Part shown: one piece after another, positions 13,397 to 24,300 of the stretch | How positions within the stretch are numbered: position 1 is the stretch's first letter | Layout: each line of letters begins with the position of its first letter | NCBI GenBank assembly: GCA_032207245.1 | Contig: CM063507.1 | Span: forward strand, 88,180,609 to 88,244,608 | DNA: 64,000 nt | Direction of reading: 5' to 3' | DNA from: Pardosa pseudoannulata | Taxonomy: Eukaryota; Arthropoda; Arachnida; Araneae; Lycosidae | Notes under the pieces: model-generated | The model's input: the letters and a program-made list of their open reading frames with translations, nothing else | What the model was told of the DNA's origin: nothing | The model's database searches: none | Program-made: the position numbers and the translations under genes

Positions 13397-15340
13397 ATCC
13401 ATTTTTTTATAAAACTCCTTGACAAGCAGAGAGCTCAACAACTAGCAGTCATAAAAAAGCAGTCGTGCCGACATTGAAGAGAACGACATGTCTAATTCAA
13501 ACTTTATTCCAGAGCAGCTACAACACACTATCTATTCTACTGAACAACAGACATAGGAAAGCCACAGAGATCACTCTGATTGAACAGAGGTGCACCCAAG
13601 AGCGAAGACAAAAAAAATTTTCCCACTGTAAAAAAAAAAAACTTACTCAGCAAATTAAATGCAATATCAGTAAAAACGCAAAACCATTTGCCGCCGACAG
13701 CTGGGAAACATGCTGAATAGACAAAAAGTTTACATTCCCCAGGATAGAAAGCTTTGGGAAGAATGTTAAGTGGAAAACACTCCTTAGATTAAACTATTTA
13801 GAGGCTGGGAAAAAGATTTTAAGGAATTACAATGGGAGGAGGTTTTTAAAGAAATATAATTAAATAATATTGATGTTAAATAATATTGATGTATTACATA
13901 TATATAGATATAAATAATGGCTGAATGACATTTTAGATTTATGGAATTAACATTTTTCTTTTACACATTTTCACAGATTGGTCCTGTATATACTCTGAGT
14001 ATACAACAAGATATTTTGGACACCTGCAACAACTTAATTGTGCAATATCAGAAATCCAATCCAGCTAATAAATTTCTAAAATTTTAAAAAATAAATAAAA
14101 TGTGAAGACTATACACATTGGTACTATTTTTAAAAAAATACGAAAAGAGCAGTCATTAAATCAGAAGTTTGTTAATCAGAAATATGTTAGTACAACATAA
14201 CTTCCCTCCACACCTATTAAATTATACACCTTATTTTATAATCATATGATATGCCATGAGAATTATAATTTGCCAATTTCTTTAAAGCTTCAAAGTTTAT
14301 TTAATTCTCAACGTCATGGTCTGTAAATAGAGTTCCAGTGCTGTCATCTGGTGGTGTTTGTTAATATTAAAAGTTACAACATTAAATTATTTTGTTATAC
14401 ACAAATACTTTGTAATAAACTAAAAGTTATCACAATTACAATAATTTCTTTACTCAATATGATGATAAATAAGACAAAATTTCAAAATTATTCTATGAAA
14501 GTAAAAGATTTTTATCTTTGTTTGCTTGCTTAAAAATAAACTCAAGAAGAATTGTTTTAAATACTCCTAAATATGATGCACTATTTTAGGACAGTACTAT
14601 ACATTATATTGAGATTTTTTCTTATTCAGAGCACAGACTGAATTAAAAAAAGATGCTGCACAACTTGTTACAACAAACCTAAATAAATAAATAATTTTAA
14701 CTTTCTACAGCTAATGTTGAATTATATGCTTATTAATACAAATCAAAATTAGTTCAAATGCAATCTGGAGTGGCCAAATAGACACTAAAAGTTTACTCGC
14801 ACATATGTGAAGACATAACACCGCATCTAGTCCAAATAAATTCAGGTATGATAAAAATTTTCTTTGAAATCAGGAGACTAATAGTTTTAGATGTGACATT
14901 TGCTTTGCTTCTTACAAGAAAGTAAAAAGGGGGGAAGGTATAATTAAAATTGGAAATTCAAAAATAAATAAATAAATAAGTAAATGTACAGTTAGGAATT
15001 ATATATCTTTGAATTTAAACGTTATGATACAGCACTGTGTTTTTTTATGTGCCAAAATTGTATGCACTGATATTAGAATTGTTCTGATAGTCTGAAATTT
15101 AAAATTATTAGTTTAACGTTAGTAAAAAAATGTTTTATAAATAACAACAAAAATATAAAAATTGAACATGTATTTTAATACTAAAGAGGTATGGTTTAAG
15201 AAAATTCTGGAATGAAAGAGAACACCTAAAAAATTATATTTTAATGTTACACGTAATCATTCTAAATTTTACCTTATGAGAACTTCCAACAATACAACAT
15301 TGGAACAACAAGAACACAAAGCAATTGCTGGAGACAACAT
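5358..15340 (-). CDS. SLC35B4: SLC35B4-type nucleotide-sugar transporter, 5' part (six coding exons)
   Basis: Exons in transcript order: 15340-15273, 11453-11340, 9801-9699, 8983-8934, 7276-7195, 5397-5358; all GT..AG and phases join (152 codons plus one base). The family exchanges UDP-xylose/UDP-GlcNAc (GDP-fucose in the Drosophila relative Efr) across ER/Golgi membranes. Recognisable blocks: CCSNVVLLEVL (N-terminal membrane helix), PGCGNVITLFQFLFIAIEGF, SNNYALNFDISMPLHMIFKS, GSLVTNMFLGMMILKKR and a further membrane helix YISVFMITCGIFLTTW. These align block by block with vertebrate SLC35B4. The C-terminal half (about 180 residues by family length) is not visible in 1-5357 and likely lies to the left. 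All introns carry transposon debris. Start chosen because ATG opens the first conserved helix. Confidence 0.92.
5520..6650 (+). mobile_element. Tc1-like transposon, degenerate
   Basis: Inverted ends about CACTCAAGAGCCAA (5520) and TTGGCTCTTGAATG (6636-6649). The interior encodes Tc1 transposase pieces in shifting frames: FDRGQIV HTH start (about 5677), LLTERHRQLCLA, WSDESC (first catalytic Asp), MLWGT, and FQQDNALCHKAKIV (second Asp). The third-Glu segment (near 6410-6450) is interrupted by a stop. Multiple frameshifts make it inactive. It lies in SLC35B4-like intron 5, between exons 5 and 6. Confidence 0.88.
5660..6600 (+). pseudogene. Tc1-like transposase remnant
   Basis: Open fragments at 5925-6311 and 6163-6411 overlap in different frames, showing at least one frameshift. 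DDE-type landmarks WSDES and QDNA..H remain. Function: former cut-and-paste transposase, no longer able to be expressed intact. Confidence 0.85.
6708..7194. other. Intron sequence without features
   Basis: Very AT-rich; nothing recognised before exon 5 of the SLC35B4-like gene. Confidence 0.4.
7195..7276 (-). CDS. SLC35B4: SLC35B4-like exon 5
   Basis: Completes the Arg, then 27 codons: YTLVKYISVFMITCGIFLTT and WASDRIK. The donor AAA|gtaagt is chosen over a second GT further on (at 7172), because the longer form puts a stop into the next exon. Confidence 0.9.
7277..8006. other. Intron sequence without features
   Basis: AT-rich part of SLC35B4-like intron 4 between exon 5 and a Tc1 element. 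Nothing supported. Confidence 0.4.
8009..8803 (+). mobile_element. Tc1-like transposon, internally deleted, TA-flanked
   Basis: Ends CACTGTCTACCAATGAGTAT (8009) and ATACTTATTGGTAGACAGTG (to 8803) are inverted repeats, each abutting TA (8007-8008, 8804-8805). At 795 bp it is about half a full Tc1 element. It retains an HTH-like EKGIIMGYHKCGRSL, a DDIASCHV segment near the second Asp and DLNLIENLWDELDRRM with the third acidic residue, in different frames. A different Tc1 lineage from the 5520 element. Confidence 0.9.
8279..8694 (+). pseudogene. Tc1-like transposase C-terminal remnant
   Basis: Two overlapping frames (8279-8581 and 8461-8694) together carry the C-terminal third of a Tc1 transposase, including LIENLWDEL. 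The frame change and the short length show it is dead. Confidence 0.8.
8934..8983 (-). CDS. SLC35B4: SLC35B4-like exon 4
   Basis: Fifty bases encoding GSLVTNMFLGMMILKK plus two bases of an Arg. Acceptor cttacag, donor AAAG|gtaaaa. Matches the GSL..NM.LG...LKKR block. Confidence 0.92.
9699..9801 (-). CDS. SLC35B4: SLC35B4-like exon 3
   Basis: Completes Lys 61, then 34 codons (NYIVLVLLFFAASVSNNYAL, then NFDISMPLHMIFKS), the hallmark NNYALN..I.MPLHMIF block. Acceptor atttcag, donor TCG|gtaaga. Confidence 0.94.
9927..10776 (+). mobile_element. hAT-derived non-autonomous element, family copy A
   Basis: Begins CAGGGTTGGCATGATTTAAA and ends TTTTTTCCAACCCGG. Flanking 8-mers TTTACAAG and TTTAAAAT match at 6 of 8. 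The interior still encodes hAT C-terminal dimerisation pieces ([19 protein letters not shown] near 10230-10295). Copies at 11623, 21644 and 58406 share end and interior. Lies in SLC35B4-like intron 2. Confidence 0.82.
11340..11453 (-). CDS. SLC35B4: SLC35B4-like exon 2
   Basis: The split Arg, then 37 codons plus AA of a Lys codon. EIPGCGNVITLFQFLFIAIE is strongly conserved. Acceptor ttattag, donor ATTAA|gtaagt. Confidence 0.93.
11623..12396 (+). mobile_element. hAT-derived non-autonomous element, family copy B, exact 8-bp duplication
   Basis: Same family as copy A, with a perfect 8-bp target duplication TTATTCAA at 11615-11622 and 12397-12404, diagnostic of hAT transposition. The dimerisation region is further decayed (ARMERHFSSFSIV-like). 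Lies in SLC35B4-like intron 1. Confidence 0.88.
12405..15272. other. Rest of SLC35B4-like intron 1
   Basis: AT-rich, with CA/TA microsatellites at about 12580-12700 and 13360-13392. Open frames at 12933-13157 and 13465-13716 lack recognisable domains; the second is less AT-rich than the surroundings and could be unidentified transposon debris. Confidence 0.45.
13360..13392. repeat. (TA)n microsatellite
   Basis: About 16 tandem TA units. Confidence 0.9.
15273..15340 (-). CDS. SLC35B4: SLC35B4-like exon 1
   Basis: ATG at 15340-15338, then 22 codons plus AG of a split Arg. Encodes MLSPAIALCSCCSNVV, the first membrane helix with the family CCSN motif. Donor AAG|gtaaaa. Confidence 0.9.
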
Positions 15341-15981
15341 TTTAATTTAAAGTAGTTTTTTGACTATAATAAAATCATTCTAAACCTAAGAATGCAGTTT
15401 CATTTAGAAACCGCTATAGAACAGATGTCAAAATTCTAAACATGACAATTATCTACTTATACAAACGGGTTTTAACACCGACTTCAAGAAAGTGAACATA
15501 CAGAGAACGGGAGAAACTAATCACAGCTCTTTAGTCACTTAATAAAAAAATAACAATTAATGACAATTAATTTATTCTTGCTGCTAATATTATTATTATA
15601 CTTTTCCTTAATTAAAATTTAATAACTATAATGAATATATTATAAAAATTTCAAAAGTAAACTTTTTTTTTTAAGTGTGAACTAGACATATGGCTGTAAT
15701 GACATTTCCTAGTTTTCATTTCAGAATATTGTTTTCAGGAAAATTAAATACAATACGAATGATTTTTACGACCCCATTTAAATTTTTTTCTGAAGTTCGT
15801 TTATGACGTAACCTAATTAACATTATAATTTTAATTTAACTTTTCAAAGTTTTACCTCTAGAAAAGTGGCAACAATACAAATTTAACCGCCAGTTACTGC
15901 CATTTTAGCATCGTGTGGGGTGCGGTGTAAGTTGTTGTCTCTCTGTTTGAAAATATTTGTGTTGTGAATTAATTTGTAAAA
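15341..15981. promoter_or_regulatory. Bidirectional promoter region between SLC35B4-like and lamin genes
   Basis: The two start codons face away from each other across 641 bp. The stretch holds a CRE/ATF-like site TTATGACGTAA (15801-15811) and a YY1-like GCCATTTT (15899-15906). The segment just before the lamin ATG (about 15895-15960) is less AT-rich than its surroundings. No transposon or TATA box that I trust is seen. Both transcription starts must lie here unless untranslated first exons exist elsewhere. Confidence 0.65.
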
Positions 15982-16382
15982 ATGGCGTCAAAAACTAGAA
16001 AATCAATGGGCACTCCTTTGAGTTCTCAGCCACCACCTTCTACAAGTACTCCTCAAGGATCTAATCCAGATAAAAAATCTACTCCTCTAAGTCCAGCGCG
16101 TATGACCAGAATGCAAGAAAAACTCGAACTTCAAAATCTAAATGATCGTTTAGCAACTTACATTGACAGGGTGCGATTTCTAGAATCGGAAAACAATCGT
16201 CTATCCCTCCAGGTTCACTCCAGTCAGGAAACAGTCACACGTGAGGTAAATAATATCAAAACTATGTATCAAAATGAACTGAAGGATGCCAGACAAACAC
16301 TTGATGATACTGCCAAAGAGAAGGCTCAGTTGCAAATTGAGTTATCCAATCTGAAACAGCGATTTGATGAGGTTCAAGTTAA
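15982..16382 (+). CDS. Lam: Lamin exon 1 (head and start of rod)
   Basis: Encodes residues 1-133 plus two bases of codon 134. It holds the Ser/Thr/Pro-rich head, the Cdk-type SP site at S37 and coil 1A ([15 protein letters not shown]). The donor is GTTAA|gtaagt; reading on would give an immediate TAA stop. Confidence 0.95.
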
Positions 16383-19300
16383 GTAAGTATAATTACTGTG
16401 GATATAATTCTTGTTCCTTTGCATGTAATCTCAGTGTCATTGGTTTAGCATTGGTTTAGCACTTCCTAATGCATAATAATCATTGAAATAGCCCTGTCTA
16501 AAAGTGAAGAGTTCATGTTATATGCATATGTATTCACTGGTTAAGACCTATAAACATTTTTTTCTCAATAACTCCTTCAGTTACCAGTTTAAGTGGGTTA
16601 ACTTTGTTAAATATACTAGAATATTTAGGATCAGTTTAATTAACAGTTGAAACAACATTTTAATGTAGGTTATTCAAATATCGTGTGCCTGAAACGACAA
16701 AAAAAAAGGTTGATTTCAATTCTTGAACATATACAGTGGAATACGCTTCATGTGATCAGTTTGGGACACCGTGAATTCGATAGCAATAAACGATATGCAA
16801 AATGACATAAATTTACGCCCTTTCTTTTCTAATAAGTTCATTGATAAATTTTTCGTAATCATAATCAACTTGTCATCTTTTGTTTTAACGTTAAATCATT
16901 TCGTTTTCTGGCTTTCCTATCGACAAGCTGTATGGAAGCGAGCAAGGCATAAAATGGGAATACGCTCCTTCTCAGTTCCGATAATAGTATGTTGCCTTCT
17001 GCTTATCTGACAACCCTTGACCACCAGCAGGGTGTGCGTATTTCTGAAACATTCCAGGAACGTGTAACACCCCACTCCTTTGTTCATTCCCCATTTCCCT
17101 CAGGTTGAAGAGGAAAATTCTCGGATAATCAAACAACAGCGAAGGGAAGGAAAAGAATGGGTTCCTTCTGAATACATTGTGAATATTCCTTTGCCAGTTA
17201 AAATGAGGTTCAAAATAGGATCATATTGGGTTGTTCAGAAAGTAATTTCATTTTTTTTTTTTTTTTTTTTTTTGGTGGAAATGAAAGATAGTTTTCGTAT
17301 AATAAACAAATACTTTATTAAATTATATATTGGCTGTTCTGGTTCAACACCTTTTTCACGCTCATAAAATTTTTGGTCTTTGCTGGCAAAAACTGATCGT
17401 GTTGGTTTTTGAGCTCCTCATTTGAGGTGAAGGTTTTACCGTCTAAAAAATTTTGGAGTGACCGGAACAAATAATAATCCGATGGTGCCAGGTCTGGAGA
17501 ATAGGGTGGGTGTGGCATTGTATCCCATTCAAGTTGTAAAAGCTTTTGGCGAGTGATAAAACTTGTATGAGGTCTCGCGTTGTCTTGGCGAAACACTACA
17601 CCTTTCCTGTTGATTAGTTCTGACCTTTTCTGTTGAAGTGCATCCATCATCAGTTTGTCCAGCTGATGACAGTAGACTTCCGAATTAATCGTTATGTTAT
17701 CCGGTAAAAGCTAAAAAAAAAAAAAAAAGATTCCTTTTAAATCCCACCAAACAGACAACATTACCTTTTTATCACTTTTTGGTGAATATCGGCTTTGGAA
17801 ATGGTTTGAGCCAGTTCATCTTTTATGCTCCATGACCTGTTGCATTTGACGTTGTTGTATACAACCGATTTTTGTTCCCCAGTGATGATGTGCTTCAAAA
17901 ACGGATCATTTTCATGATGTTTGAGAATCGAATCGCATACGTCAATGTGGCAACACAGATTTCTCTCTGTGAGAACACGGGGAACCCATACATCGAGCTT
18001 CGAGAATAATCCCAGGCGTTTCAAGTGGTCATAAATTGTTGAATTTGATAAATTTAACCTCAGTCTGATCTCACGTGTTGTTATTTGCCTGTTCACATCA
18101 ACTGACTTTATTGCATTTTAATCAGCCTCAACAGGCCTTCCCGAACTCTTTGCATCTTCGACATCATCTTACACATTGGTCAATTTCTTTCTGGCTTGAA
18201 CAGCATTTTTACCCTTTCTGTAGTAAAACAGTAAGATATGCCAAAAATGCTGCTTATCGCTCTCCATATTTAAAAGGGCACCAACCAAAAACTACTGCGT
18301 AGAATTAATTAGAATTTTTCACACACAAGCCTTGTTATATGAGCTCTTACAGCTTATAAAAATTATACAGCTTAAATGGGAAGTTGGGTGCAAAAAAATA
18401 CAATTAAATCCTCTGTTAGGAAAAAACGAAATTACTTTTCGAACAACCCAATATTAACCTATGTAATGATCCCATAAAGCAATCATTTTAACATACAAAT
18501 GAATAAGAGAAAATCGGGACCCAGTGATTTCGATAACAATAAGCGATTGATAATATGATCCACTTTATATATTAATTGTAATAACATTTTTGTAAGATCT
18601 GTGGGGCAGACATAAGTATAGTTATGTGATTCCAAACGAAAATATGTTCTCGCTCACATCATCCTTCTAGTTACTTCACACAAAGAGGTTCGTGCCATTT
18701 TGAAATCACCAAAATTAGGTGGGGTGCCTGGTTTTATGAGACACCGATACTTCAGACTTACCTGTGTTTTTCTTTCTTTACAATAAATCGTTATTTGAAA
18801 GTAAAAGCAGTTTTAACTGAATATTAGTAACTCTCTATCTTATGAATGTTTTTTCCTAATATTAGACTTTATATTGAGCTTCTTTAGGTTAATTTGAGGG
18901 TCCCTAAATTTGGAAAAATTCTAAAATTATTTTCTCTCAACAGTTTTATATACACTTTGTATGCGGGACATGTACTAGTACGTTTTCTGAAGATACCTGC
19001 GCAGGGGTCACATACTAGTACAATTTAGTGTAACAACACTGTTTGTGGGTACAAAAATAACGGTATATACAGGAAAACGAAGCCGAATGTTCTTGACTAT
19101 TACAGATGTTCTGGAAAAATTGGCACAAATAAAAACTAGTTTTGACATCAGTCGATGTGGAACCACACAACGGGAAGGTCGATTTAAAAAATCAATTTAG
19201 ATTTAAAATTAACGTTTTATTTATCCTTGCGAAAATGTGTATTTATATATGTATATATATATTTATTTGTCTATATGCGTGTTTATATATTTCAATATAA

Positions 19301-21327
19301 AATACGAAAAGTGGGTTAAAAAATGAAATAATTTTTAATCTATTGAGATTTGACTGAATAACTAAATGTACATGCAATAATTTCAATTTCGCTGCGAAAT
19401 GGACCCGCACACAATGTGTTAATTTAAGATTGTGGACTTTAATTTGGGTCTCCATTTTGTAAAAAATTTATGTCCTATCAAGTGATAAAGATCATTTTTA
19501 GTTAAAATAATACCCAGACATATATATATTTAAAGCAAATTTTTAATTTATATAGAACAAAACATTAAAATTCGCTTTACGTTAAATTAGACATTTTTCA
19601 ATTAATTAGACATAAAACATCTGACAATGCAAACACAGTAGTAAGCACAGTGCATGCATTTCTTTAATCAGTTTCAATAATTTTTACAAACAAATGTTAT
19701 GATATAGAATATTGAGAGAGTGTTATAAAGCAGACTTAATTTCTGTCTGGATCAATCCTTGATCATCCATCTATTCTTATGATTCTGTTAATATTTCGGA
19801 ACTGATATAATCCATATATTTTCTGAAAGTCATGAAACTAAAATGGCGGCAAAAAATGGTTTTTTGTGACCTTTTCGGAAGAAAAGGTCACAAAAAAATG
19901 GTACCACATGGCAAATAATTGCACACATTTTTTACAGATTTTGACTATTTAAGAACTATATAATCACACCCAAAATGAGAAAATACTTAAAAACGAATTT
20001 AAAATTTTTGAGAGGAGGGACACCCCTTCCCCTTAATGCATATTTCAGCCAATAAATGCATATTACGAAAAAAGCACATATTTTATGGATTTTTACTAAT
20101 TTAATAACTAAATTCTTTATAATTAAATTATTTTAAATAATGCCATGAAAAAAGCCAACATCAAGCAATGTCCCCAAATAATCCAAAGGTAATTCCATAA
20201 ATTCAATATCACCTTGATATACTGATGACAAATGGACACAAAAAAAGTTTCCATTAAATAATGTTTTAGTTATAAACTCTTTTTTTCTTACGTATGTAAA
20301 GAATTAAATGTTTGTTGTTTTTTTTCTATATTTGTTAGGTTGAATAAGAAAGAAAAAGAATTGGCCAGTGCTGAGAAAAAAGTAAATAACCTTGATGCAT
20401 ACAATCAAGATTTGCAAAATAAATTAAACCAACTAACTGCAGAAAGAAAGAAATTTGAGGAAAACTTCAAGGTATATTTTCAGTTATAGGCCTTGTGATT
20501 ATATTGCATTCATTACCTGTACCTAATTATTTCAATAGTTATTAACTTTTTAATCTATTTTAGGAAGCAGAAGAAGAAAGGATAAAACTTGCAGCTGAAT
20601 TGCAAGACAAAAAACGTCAACTTGAGAGTGAACTTTTAGAAAAAGTTGATTTAAAAAATCATCTGCAAAGCCTGAAGGAAGAACTGTCTTTCCGAGAATC
20701 TATTTATGAAAAGGTATTTGTTTAAATCTTGAATGATAATCTGGTTTTACTCAAGAAATCTAAGTACTTTTTATTGGCATTCGTAAATATATTTAGAAAT
20801 ATATCTGATATTTTCAAGTCAACCTGTTATTGTTTGTGATATTTATACTTTTATACATGATATAAACTTAATATTAATTCACTTCAACTTTAAATTAACT
20901 GATTTAAATCATGCCAACCCTGATTTAGACAAACTGTTTATTATCCAAAAATTCATGGAAAACATTTTTGACTTATAAAATCAGTTTTTGAAACCCATTT
21001 TTCCACCAACATTTCTATTCCATTGAGCACAATGGTTTCTACATCTGTTTCTTTGACACGATAGTTGAACTTGACAATTCTTCCGTAGCATGAATTTCTG
21101 TCATTGGAATGGAAGTGTTCTCGACTTCTTCTCTATATTTACTTTACACTGTATTTATTACTATATTTATTTATTTTCATATACATTGTATGAGTCCAGT
21201 GGGCTCACAATCGTGAAAATAGGTCTACCCCATTGGATAATGCAAAATGAAGGGGAAGAGAAATGAAAGTTGACATATATTTTATTACTTAACTAAAAGC
21301 CAACATATGTTTTTGAAAAGGTATATT

Positions 21328-21384
<57 letters not shown>

Positions 21385-24300
21385 TCAAATTTTTAATGAG
21401 TACAATTGGCTTGGTCCTTAAATCTAGACTTAAGATATGGTGCAATCTCAAACTTCAAGAGTTTTATTATCTGTTCTTTTATTTCTACAAAAATTTGTTT
21501 AAAGTATTTTGGAAATAGATCTTGGATATATATCATGATTCAGCTAAGGATATCTTAGAAAATTAGATCATTTTACAAATCTAGCCAACCCCTTTATAGT
21601 ACCACAGAAGTGTGTGAACAAGTCTTTCATATAGAACTTAAACCAGGGTTGTAAAAAATCAGATTTGATTTAAAAAAGGTTTTTTTTTTAAATTTAAATT
21701 GGATTTCTTTAATTTTTTCTGAATACTAATTTTAATTTTAATTTTTTTTTTTTTTTTTTTTAATGCATAGAATAGTTTTTTATAAGAAGTAACATCTTAT
21801 CGTTCAAGTATATTCTACACACTGATTACCTAAAATTAAATCTATATTTTAATCTAAATAATTCCATTATTTTGTAATAGTGCAAACTAAATAAGGTGTA
21901 AATTTAAAAAGAAAAAATTGAATATTCTTTTAGTGCAAACTATTTAATTAAAAATAAAACAAACAATCACAATTATTTCAATAAAAACAGTAGCTTTGAT
22001 GCTTTATCCACTCCTAATTGGTTACGAAGGCTAGAATGAACAATACCGAAAGAAGAAAACTGTCTTTCCATTCCAGCAGACGAAGCCACGGCTGTCGTTA
22101 TTGGGTAGACAAACTGGATTTCAAGTTCTGTCATATTCTCTTCACCTCCCATGACATAAAATGAATTCCAAAAGTCATAATCCATCGTTGTACTATCCCT
22201 ACTACATACTTTCTCATAACAACCCCTCCATTTTTGGAAAGCACGTGCTATCTATTGACACTTATTGTCTTATTGTATAACTGTGCTGACGGATTCCCAG
22301 TTCTCATGTTTTTGGAATATAGGTTTTTAAAGAAGTGAAAAAAAAAAAATGATTAAAATCAACTGATTTAAATCTTGCCAACCCTGCTAATTATAAATGA
22401 AGATATCAAATTATCCATTAATAATCATCTGAAATAGATGCAAACTCAGATGAAGTAAAGGTTGGCCTTTAAAAAAAAGTTATTACATTGATAGAATAAA
22501 ATGCAAAAGATAAAAGAACAAATTCTTTACAATACAATAAGACATAGTAATTGCAGGGGGAAAATCACAAATAAATACAAAAAACATTTTAAATTATATT
22601 AAAATTTTAACTAGTTCATGTGCCTCAACATAAAGATTACTTATTTTATGTTTTTATTGAATTATAACAATAGTTATAAGGGTATAATTTGATATACCAC
22701 ACCAAACTGATAATGGCGATAGGGATATTCTATCAGGATTAAGCTCTAATTAATTTCTTATGGGGCTATCATAATAAGTAAAGTTTATTTTTCATTTTTA
22801 AGTATTGAAAAATGGAAGTTTGTTATGTTGCTTCTAATTTATATCTTTTTTTTCCTTTTATGTAGGAACTTTCAGAATCCAGAGTAATGAAAACAACAGA
22901 AATTTCAGAACTTGACAGATCTTACCGAGACAATTATGAGCAAAAATTAGCTGAAACCCTCAGGGATTTGCGAGATCAATATGAATCAGAAATGAGGCTG
23001 AACAAAGAAGAAATTATATCATTATATGAAAATAAGGTAACTTATAAAGATTTTAAGATATTTAGTAGAATCAAATTTAATAATTTGTGAATCATAACGA
23101 AAAGAATTTTTGTTCATTTATTTATTTATTTTCCCATAGCTTTCTGATCTTCAGTCCCAGTTGACTCACAAATTACGCTCTTCTCAAGGAAAAGAAGAAG
23201 AAATGAGATCTGTGAAGACAAAAATTGATCAGATGTCATCTAAAATGTCTGAGCTGGAGTCTTTGGTAGGTTTTATACTTTTTGTATATATTTATATTGC
23301 ATAAAAATATTATATACTTGACTCATTTTAATAAAAAAGGCATTTTATAAATATATGAATATTCTTAGCAGGGATGTTTGGGTTTCACGGAATTCTTGTT
23401 ATTTTGTGCTAACCATTTCTTAAAAATTATGAATTATTTCCCCTTACTTCCTTTTGTTTATTAAGAGTTAATTAAAGAATGTATTCAGTATAGCTCTTTA
23501 ATATATATCTCCTATTTGCTGCAAAGTGGTCTACTAGATTTGAGTTCTTATAATAACATGTTGGACCTAGGTAAGCTGCTTTGAAGGAATGTACTAAGAA
23601 CCAAAAGGAACTGATTTAATATCTTGCTGCTTCCAGCTTTTTTTTTTTTTTTTTTTCTTAATGATTTTGGCAAAAACCCCATTTTCTGAAAGTCGCCAAA
23701 CTAAAAATGGCTGCAGATAATGATGTTTTTGGAAAGATCATCAAAAGAAAACATGGGGGCACCACATGGCAAATAATCACACAGCATATATTTTACAGAT
23801 TTTGACTATTTAAAAACTATATGTTAAAACCAAAAATGAGAAAATTCTTTAAAACAAATTGACGGGGGAACCCTCCTCAACCCTTCTGTAATGACACACA
23901 TCATACAATGAATAAATTCATATTATCAAAAAAGCATATATATCTTATGTATTTTTACTATTTAAGAACTAGATAATCACACCAAAATTGAGTTTTATAA
24001 ATAAATTTTTTAAAATAACTAAAAATTCTTTAAAACAAATTTAAAATTTTTGAGGGTGAAACCCCTTTTAACCCCCTCTTTAATGATATAATAATAAAAA
24101 TTTCATACATTAAAAACATTATAAACACAAATATTTTAATAAACACTAAAAAAATAAAGAAATAAGGACATACAAGAAATTAATGAAAGGAGGGACACAA
24201 AAATCCCATGAATTATCCCCGAATAATCCCCACAAAATCTGATACTTCTTAACCACATTGAAAATAGTTACAACATCTGTAACTAACTAAGCTATAACTA

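Larger units (their letters stand above)
16734..18560 (+). mobile_element. Pogo-like MITE split by a mariner insertion
   Basis: Left end CAGTGGAATACGCTTCATGT after TA (16732-16733). The parts 16734-17223 and 18454-18560 align consecutively with the uninterrupted copy at 53590-54352: GGGACACCGTGAATTCGATA, GTTGCCTTCTGCTTATCT and ACCCAGTGATTTCGATAACA occur in the same order. The mariner at 17226-18451 sits exactly at the break. The right end has decayed. Within lamin intron 1. Confidence 0.82.
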
